The position numbers were made by a program, and so were the translations under genes. This document shows, piece by piece, positions 37,151 through 45,991 of a stretch of DNA of 64,000 nt (positions are counted from its first letter, which is position 1; every line of letters starts with the position of its first letter). This DNA comes from Lachnospiraceae bacterium (lineage in GTDB: Bacteria; Bacillota; Clostridia; Lachnospirales; Lachnospiraceae): positions 1 through 64,000 of the forward strand of contig CAJTCY010000010.1 in assembly GCA_910575075.1 (NCBI GenBank), written 5' to 3'. The notes below the pieces were generated by a model. It was not told the DNA's origin, ran no database searches, and saw only the letters and a program-made list of their open reading frames with translations.

Positions 37151-37585
37151 AACGTCTGTTTTGGTTGGGTCTATAATATTATAATCTAAAATACTTTGCA
37201 AAGTAAAATTTGTCATTTGTGTTAAAGGGATATTAAAATCATCAGGCTCAAACAAAAGTGCAACAGCGAATAAGTTGGCAGCATATTCATAATCGAGACG
37301 TGTATCTCTATAATTTAATTTGAACCTATCCATAAAAATAGCATGGCCTAATTCATGAGCACATAGAACTTTTTTTGAAGTTTTATCATAAGAAGAATTA
37401 ATGGATATAATGCGTTCTCCATTTCTTTTTTTATATACTTCTGCTTGCAGAGCTTCAATAGGCGTGTCAGGGTAGCGAACAGTATAATGGAACTTTTTTG
37501 CTATTACTATAGGATCATCAGTATTAAAAAATCTTTTTAATACATTGGCATATATAATAATACTTTCACGAAATTTTGTTTGCAT
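37136..37585 (-). CDS. ImmA/IrrE-type metallopeptidase
   Basis: A 149-residue zinc peptidase-like protein: HELGHAIFMDRF carries the HExxH metal site, preceded by INSSYDKTSKKVLCA and followed by YEYAANLFAVALLFEP, where the conserved E of the family lies. ImmA-type proteases cleave phage-like repressors to induce mobile elements. Here no XRE repressor is adjacent, so its target is unknown. The gene is AT-rich and looks acquired. Confidence 0.85.
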   Translation of the reverse strand: MQTKFRESIIIYANVLKRFFNTDDPIVIAKKFHYTVRYPDTPIEALQAEVYKKRNGERIISINSSYDKTSKKVLCAHELGHAIFMDRFKLNYRDTRLDYEYAANLFAVALLFEPDDFNIPLTQMTNFTLQSILDYNIIDPTKTDVPQES

Positions 37586-37965
37586 ACTTCACCTCTTTAA
37601 AGTTTTATATAATATCGAGAAATCAATATTTATGTAATTTTGAGTTCTCTGATTTTGTGAATAAAAAATAGAAAAACTCAAATTAGCATGTTATTGAGAA
37701 GATTATATCAAATTAACTTGTCGAAAATCTGAGAAATTTGAATGAAGCAATTTATAAAAAAGTGACATGCTATATCATTATTATTTACTGTATCAACAGG
37801 AAAAAGTTTAAGGGTTCAGCCGGGTAAACGCTTCCATTTTCTGGAGATTTGTGCTAATCTTTGAATGACAGATATGCATTAGGGAGAGAATAAGGAATAA
37901 AATCAGAGACTAGTACAGCGAAAATTAAGTTTTTTGATGTACTAGTATTGAAGGAGGAAGAAAGC
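37586..37965. other. Intergenic region before the SDR gene
   Basis: About 380 AT-rich bases without a gene between the divergent ImmA-like and SDR genes. The right end holds a perfect inverted repeat (separate entry). No clear consensus promoter could be fixed. Confidence 0.45.
37909..37946. promoter_or_regulatory. Inverted repeat upstream of the SDR gene
   Basis: Perfect 9-base arms ACTAGTACA (37909-37917) and TGTACTAGT (37938-37946) spaced by 20 bases, ending 4 bases before the ribosome binding site. The position just in front of the start suggests an operator or a structure in the leader. Confidence 0.6.
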
Positions 37966-38709
37966 ATGTTAAAAGGTAAGGTAGCGGTTGTAACTGGAGG
38001 TACCCGGGGGATCGGCTATGCAGTTGTCAGGAAGTATCTGGAAAATGGCGCGAAAGTGGTGTTGTTTGGTTCCAGAGCTGAGACCGTGGAGAAAGCGCTT
38101 GCATCGCTGAAAGCTGAGAATCCAGACTGGGTTGTGGAAGGAGCGAGTCCGGATTTGTCAGATGCAGCTCAGGTGGCAAAGGTCATCGAGAATGTAAAAG
38201 AGAAATATGGCAGACTGGATATTCTGGTAAATAACGCTGGAGTGTCTGACAGTACAAAAGTCGATGATTATGATCCTGTTCAATTTGAAAAAGTGATGAA
38301 ATTAAATGTAAATGCAATCTTTTATGCCGTGCAGCCGGCAGTAAAGATTATGAAGGAGCAGGGGGGAGGATGTATTCTTAATACAAGTTCTATGGTGAGC
38401 ATTTCCGGTCAGCCAAGTGGCGTTGCCTATCCTACAAGCAAGTTTGCTGTAAACGGACTGACCCTTTCCCTGGCCAGAGAGCTCGGACCTAGTAATATCC
38501 GGGTGAATGCGGTAGCTCCTGGGGTTACAAAAACAGATATGGTGGCAGCCCTGCCGGATGCTATGATACAGCCATTGATTCAAACTATCCCGCTTCGCAG
38601 AGTTGGAGAACCGGAAGAGGTTGCCAATGCATTTTTATTCCTGGCAAGCGATATGGCAAGCTATGTGACAGGAGAGGTGTTGTCCGTCGATGGTGCGGCA
38701 AGAGCCTAA
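37966..38709 (+). CDS. SDR-family dehydrogenase, BaiA/HSDH-like
   Basis: A 247-residue classical short-chain dehydrogenase. Cofactor site TGGTRGIG at 10-17, NNAG at about 90, catalytic Ser in NTSSMVS, Tyr155 and Lys159 in YPTSK, and the closing VTGEVLSVDGAARA. The segment ENGAKVVLFG...ALASLKAENPDWVVEGASPDLSD and the form YPTSK strongly recall BaiA-type bile acid 3-alpha-hydroxysteroid dehydrogenases of gut Clostridia. That is recollection and not a search, and many SDRs look alike, so the substrate is not settled. The ATG at 37966 behind AAGGAGG gives the normal N-terminus. Confidence 0.75.
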   Translation: MLKGKVAVVTGGTRGIGYAVVRKYLENGAKVVLFGSRAETVEKALASLKAENPDWVVEGASPDLSDAAQVAKVIENVKEKYGRLDILVNNAGVSDSTKVDDYDPVQFEKVMKLNVNAIFYAVQPAVKIMKEQGGGCILNTSSMVSISGQPSGVAYPTSKFAVNGLTLSLARELGPSNIRVNAVAPGVTKTDMVAALPDAMIQPLIQTIPLRRVGEPEEVANAFLFLASDMASYVTGEVLSVDGAARA

Positions 38710-38753
38710 AGCAGTAAGAATAAAGCAATAGATTTGAAGTTGGGGGAGTTATC

Positions 38754-39179
38754 ATGGAGGAGTTGTTGGTTTATGGAATTTTGCTCTATGAGGAATTAGT
38801 AACAGAAAACGAGTACAGAAAACGGCTTGATGAATTATTTCTCAACAATCTCCAAAACGAAGATTTGCTCTATTTAGAATGGGAAATGGACATTAGAAAA
38901 GCCAGTATTTATATGAGGACGCATGTTGATTACGATCATTTTGACCTTGAACGGTTTGGCAGAATTTTAATGAGCAAATTAAAGACCGTTTATGCAGACT
39001 GTCCGGATATAAAACGTTTTGCAAGTCGGATGTATGGTTTATGGGAAATTCTGCCTGGGAATATTCAGGACATAGAACCATTTTGGGCGCTATGTTACGC
39101 GGATGACCCTTTATCATGGGGAGATGAAGAACAGACCAGAACCATTTATGAACATATGCTAAACTACTATAAGGATTAA
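38754..39179 (+). CDS. Hypothetical protein, immunity-like context
   Basis: A 141-residue acidic, helical protein (LLVYGILLYEELVTENEYRK, then YLEWEMDIRKASIYMRTHVDYDHFD). Not recognised. It stands just before a SUKH-superfamily gene on the same strand, and small acidic proteins in such positions are often immunity proteins of polymorphic toxin systems. No toxin gene is in the window, so this remains a guess from position. GGGGGAG lies upstream. Confidence 0.5.
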   Translation: MEELLVYGILLYEELVTENEYRKRLDELFLNNLQNEDLLYLEWEMDIRKASIYMRTHVDYDHFDLERFGRILMSKLKTVYADCPDIKRFASRMYGLWEILPGNIQDIEPFWALCYADDPLSWGDEEQTRTIYEHMLNYYKD

Positions 39180-39265
39180 ACGAATATAACTATTTCCAGT
39201 TTTCGGACAGGCAGGGAAGGGAGAATGTTTTTATTCATACAAGAATATTTGAAAGAGGTGCAGTT

Positions 39266-39826
39266 ATGTCATTAGAAAAAGTTTATGATTATTTCCGTAA
39301 TTATGATAAGCAGACTTACCAAGTTGTAGCTTGCATGGGAAATGAACCCTCGGAGCAGGATATAAAGAATTTTGAAAATCAGTATCAAATAAACCTTCCT
39401 GCTGATTTTAGAGAATTTACGATGTCTCCATTAGGTGGACTTTATATGGAAGTGCGGGAAGAAATCTGGCCGCAGGCTAAACCGTATGATATAGGCCCAT
39501 TCTGGTCGTTCTGCCGTGGAATAATCGTCTATGGGATTGCAGATAAAATACCTGAGTTTCTGGATATTCGAGAAAAAACAAAAGAATTGCACGATGAAGG
39601 TTTTACCGATTTTATTCCTTTCTTATCCATCATAGGAAATGGTGATGAAATATTCTGCTTTGATAAGGATAATAAAATTGTCCTTCTTGACTACTTTACA
39701 ACAGAAGAAGTTACGCCGATTGAGGGAACTTTTTCAGACTGTTTACTGAACCAAATTACGGAATTGGAAGAACGGAAAAACAGGAAAATCCGCGGAGAGG
39801 ATAAAATCAACGAATCTCAATGCTGA
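39266..39826 (+). CDS. SMI1/KNR4 (SUKH) family protein
   Basis: A 186-residue SUKH-fold protein: SEQDIKNFENQYQINLPADFREFTMSPLGGLYM at residues ~28-60 is the family core, followed by IPFLSIIGNGDEIFCFDKDN and a C-terminal helix. In bacteria SUKH proteins mostly neutralise nuclease toxins delivered by contact-dependent or T7-like systems. It is an orphan here. It ends shortly before a strong terminator at 39897. Confidence 0.85.
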   Translation: MSLEKVYDYFRNYDKQTYQVVACMGNEPSEQDIKNFENQYQINLPADFREFTMSPLGGLYMEVREEIWPQAKPYDIGPFWSFCRGIIVYGIADKIPEFLDIREKTKELHDEGFTDFIPFLSIIGNGDEIFCFDKDNKIVLLDYFTTEEVTPIEGTFSDCLLNQITELEERKNRKIRGEDKINESQC

Positions 39827-39896
39827 CGATTCACCGCCGTGTATGGGCAGTTCGCGAAGAAGAAGTTGCTGCTTCGCAGCCCGCTCACGCGCGGAG

Positions 39897-39919
39897 AATG
39901 CGTAAAACGCATTTTTTTT
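39897..39919 (+). terminator. Intrinsic terminator
   Basis: AATGCGT (39897-39903) and ACGCATT (39907-39913) with a 3-base loop, followed by six T. It ends the SUKH gene transcript in front of the convergent pncB. Confidence 0.85.
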
Positions 39920-40009
39920 CATCTTATAGGAAAGACCTGGTCACGCGAAAGCGGCTGTGCTCGGCTCTGCCGTCTGCGTCTGGCGAAGCACATGTATTTG
40001 ATATGCCGA

Positions 40010-41455
40010 TTAGGAAAAATTTCTTAATATGTTTCGTTTCATTTCAAATAGTTTGTCGGAGAGATCCACATACACTTTACTTGGATTGGCAAAACGCTTT
40101 GTCTCATTCCAGAGCGTGCTTTTTTCCTGTTCACAATAGTTCTGAATGTCCATAACACTGGGAGAATGGTAAACGCACCGTCCTTTGTCAAAGACCTGCA
40201 CGGGAAGCTGGCGCATTGTATAGGAGCCGCCCGTTAGAAGGGTAGATTTCCAGGTCTCTAAAGGATCAAAGATACGAAGGTCTTCCTTACAGTCAAAGGT
40301 TTCTCCTTCTAAGCAGATCAGGTCGGCTTTGATTTTGCCAGAGTTCTTTTCATAAATGCGGTAAATTGTCTTGTTTCCAGGATTTGTGATTTTCTCTGTG
40401 TTTTCTGAGAGTTTAATTTTAGGAACAAATTCTCCCTGATGGTTCTTTATGGCTGCAAGTTTGTATACCCCGCCAAAGGCAGGGCAGTTTTTGGAAGTGA
40501 TAAGATTAGTGCCTACGCCCCAGGAAGTAATTGCTGCTCCCTGTGCTTTTAAATTTTCAATTAAATATTCATCAAGGTCGTTGGAGGCGGAAATCACGGC
40601 ATCCTCAAATCCTGCTTCATCCAGCATTTTTCTGGCCTTTTTGGAGAGATAGGCAAGATCTCCGCTGTCCATGCGGATACCATAATTGGTGAGCGTCATA
40701 CCATGGCTGCGCATTTCCTGAAATACACGGATGGCATTGGGAACGCCGGATTTTAAGGTATCGTAAGTGTCCACCAGCAGAATGCAGGCAGAAGGGTAGG
40801 TTTGTGCGTAAGTTTTAAAAGCAGTATATTCATCAGGAAAGCTCATAATCCAGCTATGAGCATGCGTACCCTTTACCGGAACGTTAAAAAGCTTGCCGCA
40901 GAGTACATTAGAGGTACCGCAGCAGCCGCCGATCATGGCGGCTCTGGCGCCGTAGACGCCGGCATCCGGTCCCTGGGCACGGCGCAGCCCGAATTCCATG
41001 ACGCCATCGCCCTGTGCTGCATAACAGACACGCGCTGCTTTGGTCGCAATTAAGCTTTGGTGGTTGAGAATATTTAAAATGGCAGTTTCAACAAGCTGAG
41101 CTTCCATAATAGGGGCAATTACTTTGACCAGTGGTTCTCGGGGAAAGATTACCGTACCCTCTGGAATTGCGTAAATATCTCCAGAAAAGCGAAAATTTTC
41201 AAGATAGCAAAGGAAATCATCTTTGAAAATCCCCAGAGATTTCAGATAAGAAATATCAGAAGGGTCAAAGTGCAGTTGTTCGATATATTCAATGATCTGA
41301 GCGAGGCCGGCACAGATGGCATAGCCGCCATTGTCTGGATTCGTCCGGTAAAATGCATCAAAGACCACGGTATCATGGTTTCCTGTTTTAAAATAACCCT
41401 GCATCATAGATAATTCATATAGGTCTGTCAGCAGAGCCAAATGGTCTGTATTCAT
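40010..41455 (-). CDS. pncB: Nicotinate phosphoribosyltransferase
   Basis: A 481-residue enzyme that joins nicotinate and PRPP to nicotinate mononucleotide in NAD salvage. Seen: the start LALLTDLYELSMMQGYF, FDAFYRTNP, the active site GLRRAQGPDAG and GTHAHSWIMSF (phospho-His region), LLVDTYDTLKSGVPNAI, GIRMDSGDLAYLS and TSWGVGTNLITS. Length fits the type seen in Firmicutes. AAAGGAG precedes the ATG. The miniature element copy 2 is inserted 31 bases upstream of the start codon, so the original promoter may be displaced. Confidence 0.96.
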   Translation of the reverse strand: MNTDHLALLTDLYELSMMQGYFKTGNHDTVVFDAFYRTNPDNGGYAICAGLAQIIEYIEQLHFDPSDISYLKSLGIFKDDFLCYLENFRFSGDIYAIPEGTVIFPREPLVKVIAPIMEAQLVETAILNILNHQSLIATKAARVCYAAQGDGVMEFGLRRAQGPDAGVYGARAAMIGGCCGTSNVLCGKLFNVPVKGTHAHSWIMSFPDEYTAFKTYAQTYPSACILLVDTYDTLKSGVPNAIRVFQEMRSHGMTLTNYGIRMDSGDLAYLSKKARKMLDEAGFEDAVISASNDLDEYLIENLKAQGAAITSWGVGTNLITSKNCPAFGGVYKLAAIKNHQGEFVPKIKLSENTEKITNPGNKTIYRIYEKNSGKIKADLICLEGETFDCKEDLRIFDPLETWKSTLLTGGSYTMRQLPVQVFDKGRCVYHSPSVMDIQNYCEQEKSTLWNETKRFANPSKVYVDLSDKLFEMKRNILRNFS

Positions 41456-41486
41456 AATAGTGAACTCCTTTCACGAAGGACTCTTC

Positions 41487-41820
41487 TAGGAAATTGCGAA
41501 ACTATCAAGTTATCGAAATTTCATATACAATTCATACAATTGTTCTAAAATATTTTATTCATACGAAACGCACAAAATGCAGGGCGCACCAAGCATTACA
41601 ACGAACCACTTAATACGAAAATCATGTTCCGCAAAGGCTTCCATGATTTTTGTGTTTTTTCCTTAGTAATGTCAGTTTTTTGACATAGAGGGATGCTCTG
41701 GAGTACGTTTCCATGGCGCTAAAATGCATTTCTTAGCGTTTCATATGCTAAAATATTTCTTCTTAATTTTTTTGAGTTGTATATGAAATTCTCAAAACTA
41801 TTGAGTTTCGCAATTACCTA
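41487..41820. mobile_element. Palindromic miniature element, copy 2 (334 bp)
   Basis: Terminal repeats TAGGAAATTGCGAAACT (left) and, reverse-complemented, TAGGTAATTGCGAAACT (right). Flanks AGGACTCTTC at 41477-41486 and 41821-41830 are an exact 10-base direct repeat, a clear target duplication. Subterminal inverted repeats and the central hairpin (41618-41626 with 41642-41650) correspond to copy 1 at 19930-20215; this copy is longer mainly through extra sequence after the hairpin. It lies between pncB (minus) and the trigger-factor-like gene (plus). No coding frame. Confidence 0.88.
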
Positions 41821-42010
41821 AGGACTCTTCCCACTGCGTGTGTCCCTCATTATGCTATATTCTATCATATTTTTTACAAAAACCACAGAGAGATTGTGAT
41901 TAATTTGTGATTTGTAACAGGGAAGCCTTTCCATTTTAGAAAAAGTGTGCTATCCTTAATTACTGTGAAGAAAGGTAATTTCATATTTTGTGAAAGAAAG
42001 GTAAATATTT
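41821..42010. other. Leader of the trigger-factor-like gene
   Basis: No gene. The sequence is AT-rich and holds the ribosome binding site (GAAAGAAAGG) of the next gene. A promoter must lie here or in the miniature element; none could be assigned with confidence. No T-box for asnS is visible. Confidence 0.4.
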
Positions 42011-43276
42011 ATGAAGAAAAAAATATTAGTATTGATTCTGGCTGTCTGTGCCATGACGCTGGCTGGCGGCTGCGGGAACAAAAAGGAAGAGAGCAAACAG
42101 GATAATGTTCAGGAAGATACAAAAGATGATACTGAGGAATCAGGCGCGGTAAGCCAGCCCCAGCAGGTGGAATACGATGTGGAGAAGTGCGTGCAGTTAG
42201 GAGAGTATATGGGTCTGGAAGTTGCTCTGGGCAGCTATGAAGTGACGGAGGAGGATGTGAAGAGTAATATTGAGAGTACATTGGCGTCCTATCCTGCATA
42301 TGAAGATACAGATAAGACCACAGTGGAAGAGGGTGACATCGCCAATATTGACTATGAAGGATTGAAAGACGGCGTGGCATTTGACGGAGGAACGGCGCAG
42401 GGGGCCAATTTGGAAATTGGTTCCGACAGTTTTATTGATGGATTTGAGGATGGACTGGTCGGCAAGAAAGTTGGCGAAAAAGTGGCATTAGATCTGACAT
42501 TTCCGGAGGATTACGGAAATCAGGAGCTGGCAGGCCAGGCAGTGGTATTTAATGTTACCATCAATAAGATTGTCAAGAAGGTAGATATGACTTATGATAC
42601 TCTGACAGACGAGTATGTGGCAAGTAATTTTGTTTCTCAGGGTTATAAGAATGTAGAAGAGATGAAACAGGGAGTGAGAGCACAGCTTGAGAGCAATAAT
42701 GAGACGAATAAGAAGACCGATACTCAGAATGCACTGTTCGAGAAGCTGCGGGAGACCTGTAAGGTGGAAGTGCCGCAGGAACTTTTGGATACCAGAATTA
42801 AGGAGTACAAAGAACAATTTAAGGCAAATGTGGAAACCAGTTATGGCATGACCATGGAAGATTATTACACCCAGATGCAGACTACAGAAGATGATTTTAA
42901 CAAACAGGTGGAGCAGATGCTGCAGGAAAGCCTTGAAAACCAGCTGATTCTGGAGGCAATTGCCAAGAAGGAAAACATTGAGGCGGATGAAGAAGGGTAT
43001 GCAGAATATAAGAAAAGCGTAGTGACAGATTTCAGCTATGAAAGTGAGGAAGCGCTGATTAACCAATATGGTGAGGATTATGTAAAAAATGCCTATGTCA
43101 GTGACAAAACTATGGATCTGCTCATAGATAATGCCAAAGTTACCTATGAAGATCAGGCGGACTCCGCTGACAATCAAGATTCTGCAGAAGCACAGCCAGA
43201 AGCGGACGACGGTGAGAAGGCGGCTGATGAAGAAGCAGGGTCTGCCGAAACACAGGATCTGCAAAAGAATGAATAA
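42011..43276 (+). CDS. Trigger-factor-like FKBP lipoprotein
   Basis: A 421-residue lipoprotein: signal [21 protein letters not shown] with Cys21 as the lipid site, an acidic linker, then an FKBP-type peptidyl-prolyl isomerase domain (about 95-185; [52 protein letters not shown]) and a helical trigger-factor C-domain to about 375, followed by an acidic tail. It lacks the ribosome-binding N-domain of cytoplasmic Tig, as expected for an exported chaperone. It is translated just before asnS with an 11-base gap. Confidence 0.88.
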   Translation: MKKKILVLILAVCAMTLAGGCGNKKEESKQDNVQEDTKDDTEESGAVSQPQQVEYDVEKCVQLGEYMGLEVALGSYEVTEEDVKSNIESTLASYPAYEDTDKTTVEEGDIANIDYEGLKDGVAFDGGTAQGANLEIGSDSFIDGFEDGLVGKKVGEKVALDLTFPEDYGNQELAGQAVVFNVTINKIVKKVDMTYDTLTDEYVASNFVSQGYKNVEEMKQGVRAQLESNNETNKKTDTQNALFEKLRETCKVEVPQELLDTRIKEYKEQFKANVETSYGMTMEDYYTQMQTTEDDFNKQVEQMLQESLENQLILEAIAKKENIEADEEGYAEYKKSVVTDFSYESEEALINQYGEDYVKNAYVSDKTMDLLIDNAKVTYEDQADSADNQDSAEAQPEADDGEKAADEEAGSAETQDLQKNE

Positions 43277-43287
43277 GGAGAAGAGTT

Positions 43288-44679
43288 ATGGAATTGATTA
43301 ACATTAAGGATCTGTACCGTAGAAAGGAAGAATATCTGGAACAGGAAGTAAGTATCGGGGGATGGGTAAGAAGCGTCCGCAATTCTAAAAATTTTGGGTT
43401 TATTGTGGTAAATGACGGAACTTTTTTTGAACCGCTTCAGGTGGTGTATCACGATGGGCTTGCGAATTTTGCTGAAGTGGAAAAGTTAAATGTGGGGGCT
43501 GCAATTATCGTTACCGGGAAACTGGTCCCGACCCCAGAGGCGAAGCAGCCTTTTGAGATTCAGGCAGAAGAAGTGATCATAGAGGGAAAATCTACGCCAG
43601 ATTATCCGTTGCAGAAGAAACGCCACAGTTTTGAATATCTGCGGACGATTTCTCATCTGCGTCCAAGAACCAATACGTTTGAAGCAGTATTTCGGGTGCG
43701 TTCTTTGATTGCCTATGCGATCCACAAATTTTTCCAGGAAAGAGATTTTGTATATGTGCACACGCCGATTATAACTGGAAGTGACTGCGAGGGCGCTGGA
43801 GAGATGTTTCAGGTAACTACGCTGGATCTGAATCATATTCCCAAAAATGATGACGGGACTGTGGACTTTTCACAGGATTTCTTTACCAAGCCTACGAATC
43901 TCACAGTGAGCGGACAGCTAAACGGTGAGACCTATGCTATGGCTTTTAAAAATATTTACACCTTTGGGCCGACTTTCCGGGCAGAGAATTCCAATACTAC
44001 CAGACATGCGGCAGAATTCTGGATGATCGAACCGGAAATTGCATTTGCAGATCTCAAGGACGATATGATATTGGCAGAGAGCATGCTTAAATATATTATC
44101 AATTACGTGTTGGAGCATGCGCCGGAAGAGATGCAGTTTTTTAATAATTTTGTGGACAAGGGATTGCTGGAGCGTCTGAAACATGTGGCAGATTCCGAGT
44201 TTGCACATGTGACCTATACAGAAGCCATTGAAATTCTGGAGAAAAATAATGACAAGTTTGAATATAAGGTATCCTGGGGGGCTGACCTGCAGACAGAACA
44301 TGAGCGCTATCTCACGGAGGAAGTATTTAAACGTCCGGTATTTGTGACAGATTATCCCAAAGAAATTAAGGCATTTTATATGAAATTGAATCCAGACAAT
44401 AAGACAGTTGCGGCCGTAGACTGTCTGGTTCCTGGAATTGGCGAGATCATTGGTGGAAGTCAGAGAGAGGATGATTATGAGAAATTGTGCCAGCGCATGA
44501 ATGAGTTGGGATTGAACCAGGATGATTATGACTTTTATCTGGATCTGCGCAAATACGGCTCTGCAAGACATGCAGGTTTTGGCTTGGGATTTGAGCGGTG
44601 TGTCATGTATCTGACAGGTATGACAAATATCAGAGATGTGGTGCCCTTCCCGAGAACCGTAAATAATTGCGAGCTGTAA
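43288..44679 (+). CDS. asnS: Asparaginyl-tRNA synthetase
   Basis: A 463-residue class IIb synthetase charging tRNA-Asn. The N-terminal OB fold ([20 protein letters not shown]) is followed by the catalytic domain with motif 2 ([25 protein letters not shown]), and motif 3 ([14 protein letters not shown]) ending in [21 protein letters not shown] is typical of AsnRS rather than AspRS. AAGGAG precedes the ATG. It shares a transcript with the trigger-factor-like gene. Confidence 0.97.
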   Translation: MELINIKDLYRRKEEYLEQEVSIGGWVRSVRNSKNFGFIVVNDGTFFEPLQVVYHDGLANFAEVEKLNVGAAIIVTGKLVPTPEAKQPFEIQAEEVIIEGKSTPDYPLQKKRHSFEYLRTISHLRPRTNTFEAVFRVRSLIAYAIHKFFQERDFVYVHTPIITGSDCEGAGEMFQVTTLDLNHIPKNDDGTVDFSQDFFTKPTNLTVSGQLNGETYAMAFKNIYTFGPTFRAENSNTTRHAAEFWMIEPEIAFADLKDDMILAESMLKYIINYVLEHAPEEMQFFNNFVDKGLLERLKHVADSEFAHVTYTEAIEILEKNNDKFEYKVSWGADLQTEHERYLTEEVFKRPVFVTDYPKEIKAFYMKLNPDNKTVAAVDCLVPGIGEIIGGSQREDDYEKLCQRMNELGLNQDDYDFYLDLRKYGSARHAGFGLGFERCVMYLTGMTNIRDVVPFPRTVNNCEL

Positions 44680-44754
44680 TTTATATTGTTGTGATAATAT
44701 AAAGGTTCTGTTTGTTCTTCTGAAATATGCCGTGAAGCATCCGCCGCAGGCGGA

Positions 44755-44850
44755 GGGGCTGCCGCAAAAACGCAGGCAGATACGATATATACGATTCCCA
44801 AGATGGATTGTATGATATCTGCTGCTGTTTTTGCAGCAGCCCCTTTTGAA
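44755..44850. terminator. Large convergent hairpin after asnS
   Basis: A long imperfect stem pairs about 30 bases from 44755 (GGGGCTGCCGCAAAAAC...) with 30 bases ending at 44843 (...GTTTTTGCAGCAGCCCC), with about three mismatches, followed by TTTT. A small GC stem (44741-44753) lies just before it. It is placed between asnS and the convergent DHH gene. Stem length is far above a usual terminator. Confidence 0.65.
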
Positions 44851-44881
44851 GCTTGTTAACAGGCATGCCTTTGAAACATGC

Positions 44882-45868
44882 TTAGTGCGGCAGTCCTTTT
44901 TTCTCTATGTGTGAAATAACCTGCATAAATGCATCCTGAATAGAAGCATGAATATCTTCTCCAAGCAAGGCTAGATTTTCAGAAGGGATCATGCCGCCTG
45001 CCATAGAAGGGTGCCCTCCGCCGCTGCCCCAGGAGCGCAGGGCACGGGCGATAAGATTGCCGGCATGTATTTGTTCCTGTTCGCTGCGGATGGAGAAACG
45101 GATGCCGTCTGTCTGTATGCCGTAGATAACAGCAATGTCTACTACGTCCAGTGACAGGATAAAGTCAGAGATAATGGCGATTAATGCCTGGGCACAGTTA
45201 AAAGGAATATATGCAAAGCCTGTCCGGTCAAAAATCTGTATATTCTGGATGGCAGCGCCGTAGGCACGCAGATCGTCAAATTCCATGGTATTGCTGTACA
45301 TGTTTACCACCAGTTTCCAGTCTGCGTGCTGGAACAGAAAAGCCAGCATTTCCATATCCAGTGATGTGGATCCCCGGGTAAAATCGGCTGTATCCATTTT
45401 AATGCCATAGGCGAGAGCAGCTGCACATTTTGGACTGAGAGGTGTGTCAGTACTCTGGAAATAGGAAGCGATCATACAGGAACAGGAACCTACTGGGCGG
45501 ATGTCCTGATATTGATACTCATAAGGAAAAAATATAGGATGATGGTCGATACACGCCACTTCATCGCCGATCAAGTCTGTTACATTGCTGTTATTTTTCT
45601 GAGAGTCCACAAGTACAATGTAATCGTCAGCCTTCATATCTGGCAGGTTATCTTTGGATAACATGGTAATACCGAAAGTTTCCAGCATCTTCTTTGCACT
45701 GAGGCGGTCGATTTTTCCGTCATAGCAAAGATCGGCGGAAATACCGTGATAAGAGAGGAACTCTTGGAGCCCAAAAGCACTTGCGATAGCGTCCGGGTCT
45801 GGAAAATTGTGTGTTTGAATATATATGGTATGATTTTTTAATAATGCGATTAAATCAAATGGATTCAT
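44882..45868 (-). CDS. DHH/DHHA1 phosphoesterase, NrnA-like
   Basis: A 328-residue DHH-family protein. Metal motifs: HNFPDPDAIASAFG, VDSQ, IDHHPIF; the DHHA1 end has GSGGGHPSMAGGMI. The arrangement matches bifunctional oligoribonuclease/PAP phosphatase NrnA, which degrades nanoRNA, pAp or cyclic dinucleotide products in the cytoplasm. The N-terminal ATG at 45868 (behind AAGGGA) starts at the conserved fold; a longer frame to 45940 adds an unlikely extension. The exact substrate is not readable. Confidence 0.85.
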   Translation of the reverse strand: MNPFDLIALLKNHTIYIQTHNFPDPDAIASAFGLQEFLSYHGISADLCYDGKIDRLSAKKMLETFGITMLSKDNLPDMKADDYIVLVDSQKNNSNVTDLIGDEVACIDHHPIFFPYEYQYQDIRPVGSCSCMIASYFQSTDTPLSPKCAAALAYGIKMDTADFTRGSTSLDMEMLAFLFQHADWKLVVNMYSNTMEFDDLRAYGAAIQNIQIFDRTGFAYIPFNCAQALIAIISDFILSLDVVDIAVIYGIQTDGIRFSIRSEQEQIHAGNLIARALRSWGSGGGHPSMAGGMIPSENLALLGEDIHASIQDAFMQVISHIEKKGLPH

Positions 45869-45927
45869 GGCCGGTTCCCTTTCTGGTATAAATATTTTGC
45901 ACCTGTTTTTCATCCTATCATATTTTC

Positions 45928-45956
45928 TTGAAAAAGTCATTATATTTTGCTATGAT
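45928..45956 (+). promoter_or_regulatory. truA-recJ promoter
   Basis: TTGAAA (45928-45933) and TATGAT (45951-45956), spacer 17 bases, 35 bases before the truA ATG. Confidence 0.65.
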
Positions 45957-45991
45957 GCAGGGAGAAATAATGACAGCAGAGGGATTCAGAG

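Noticed and set aside
41821-42010. T-box leader for asnS
   Set aside because: No T-box core sequence and no specifier-like stem; asnS follows another gene by 11 bases.
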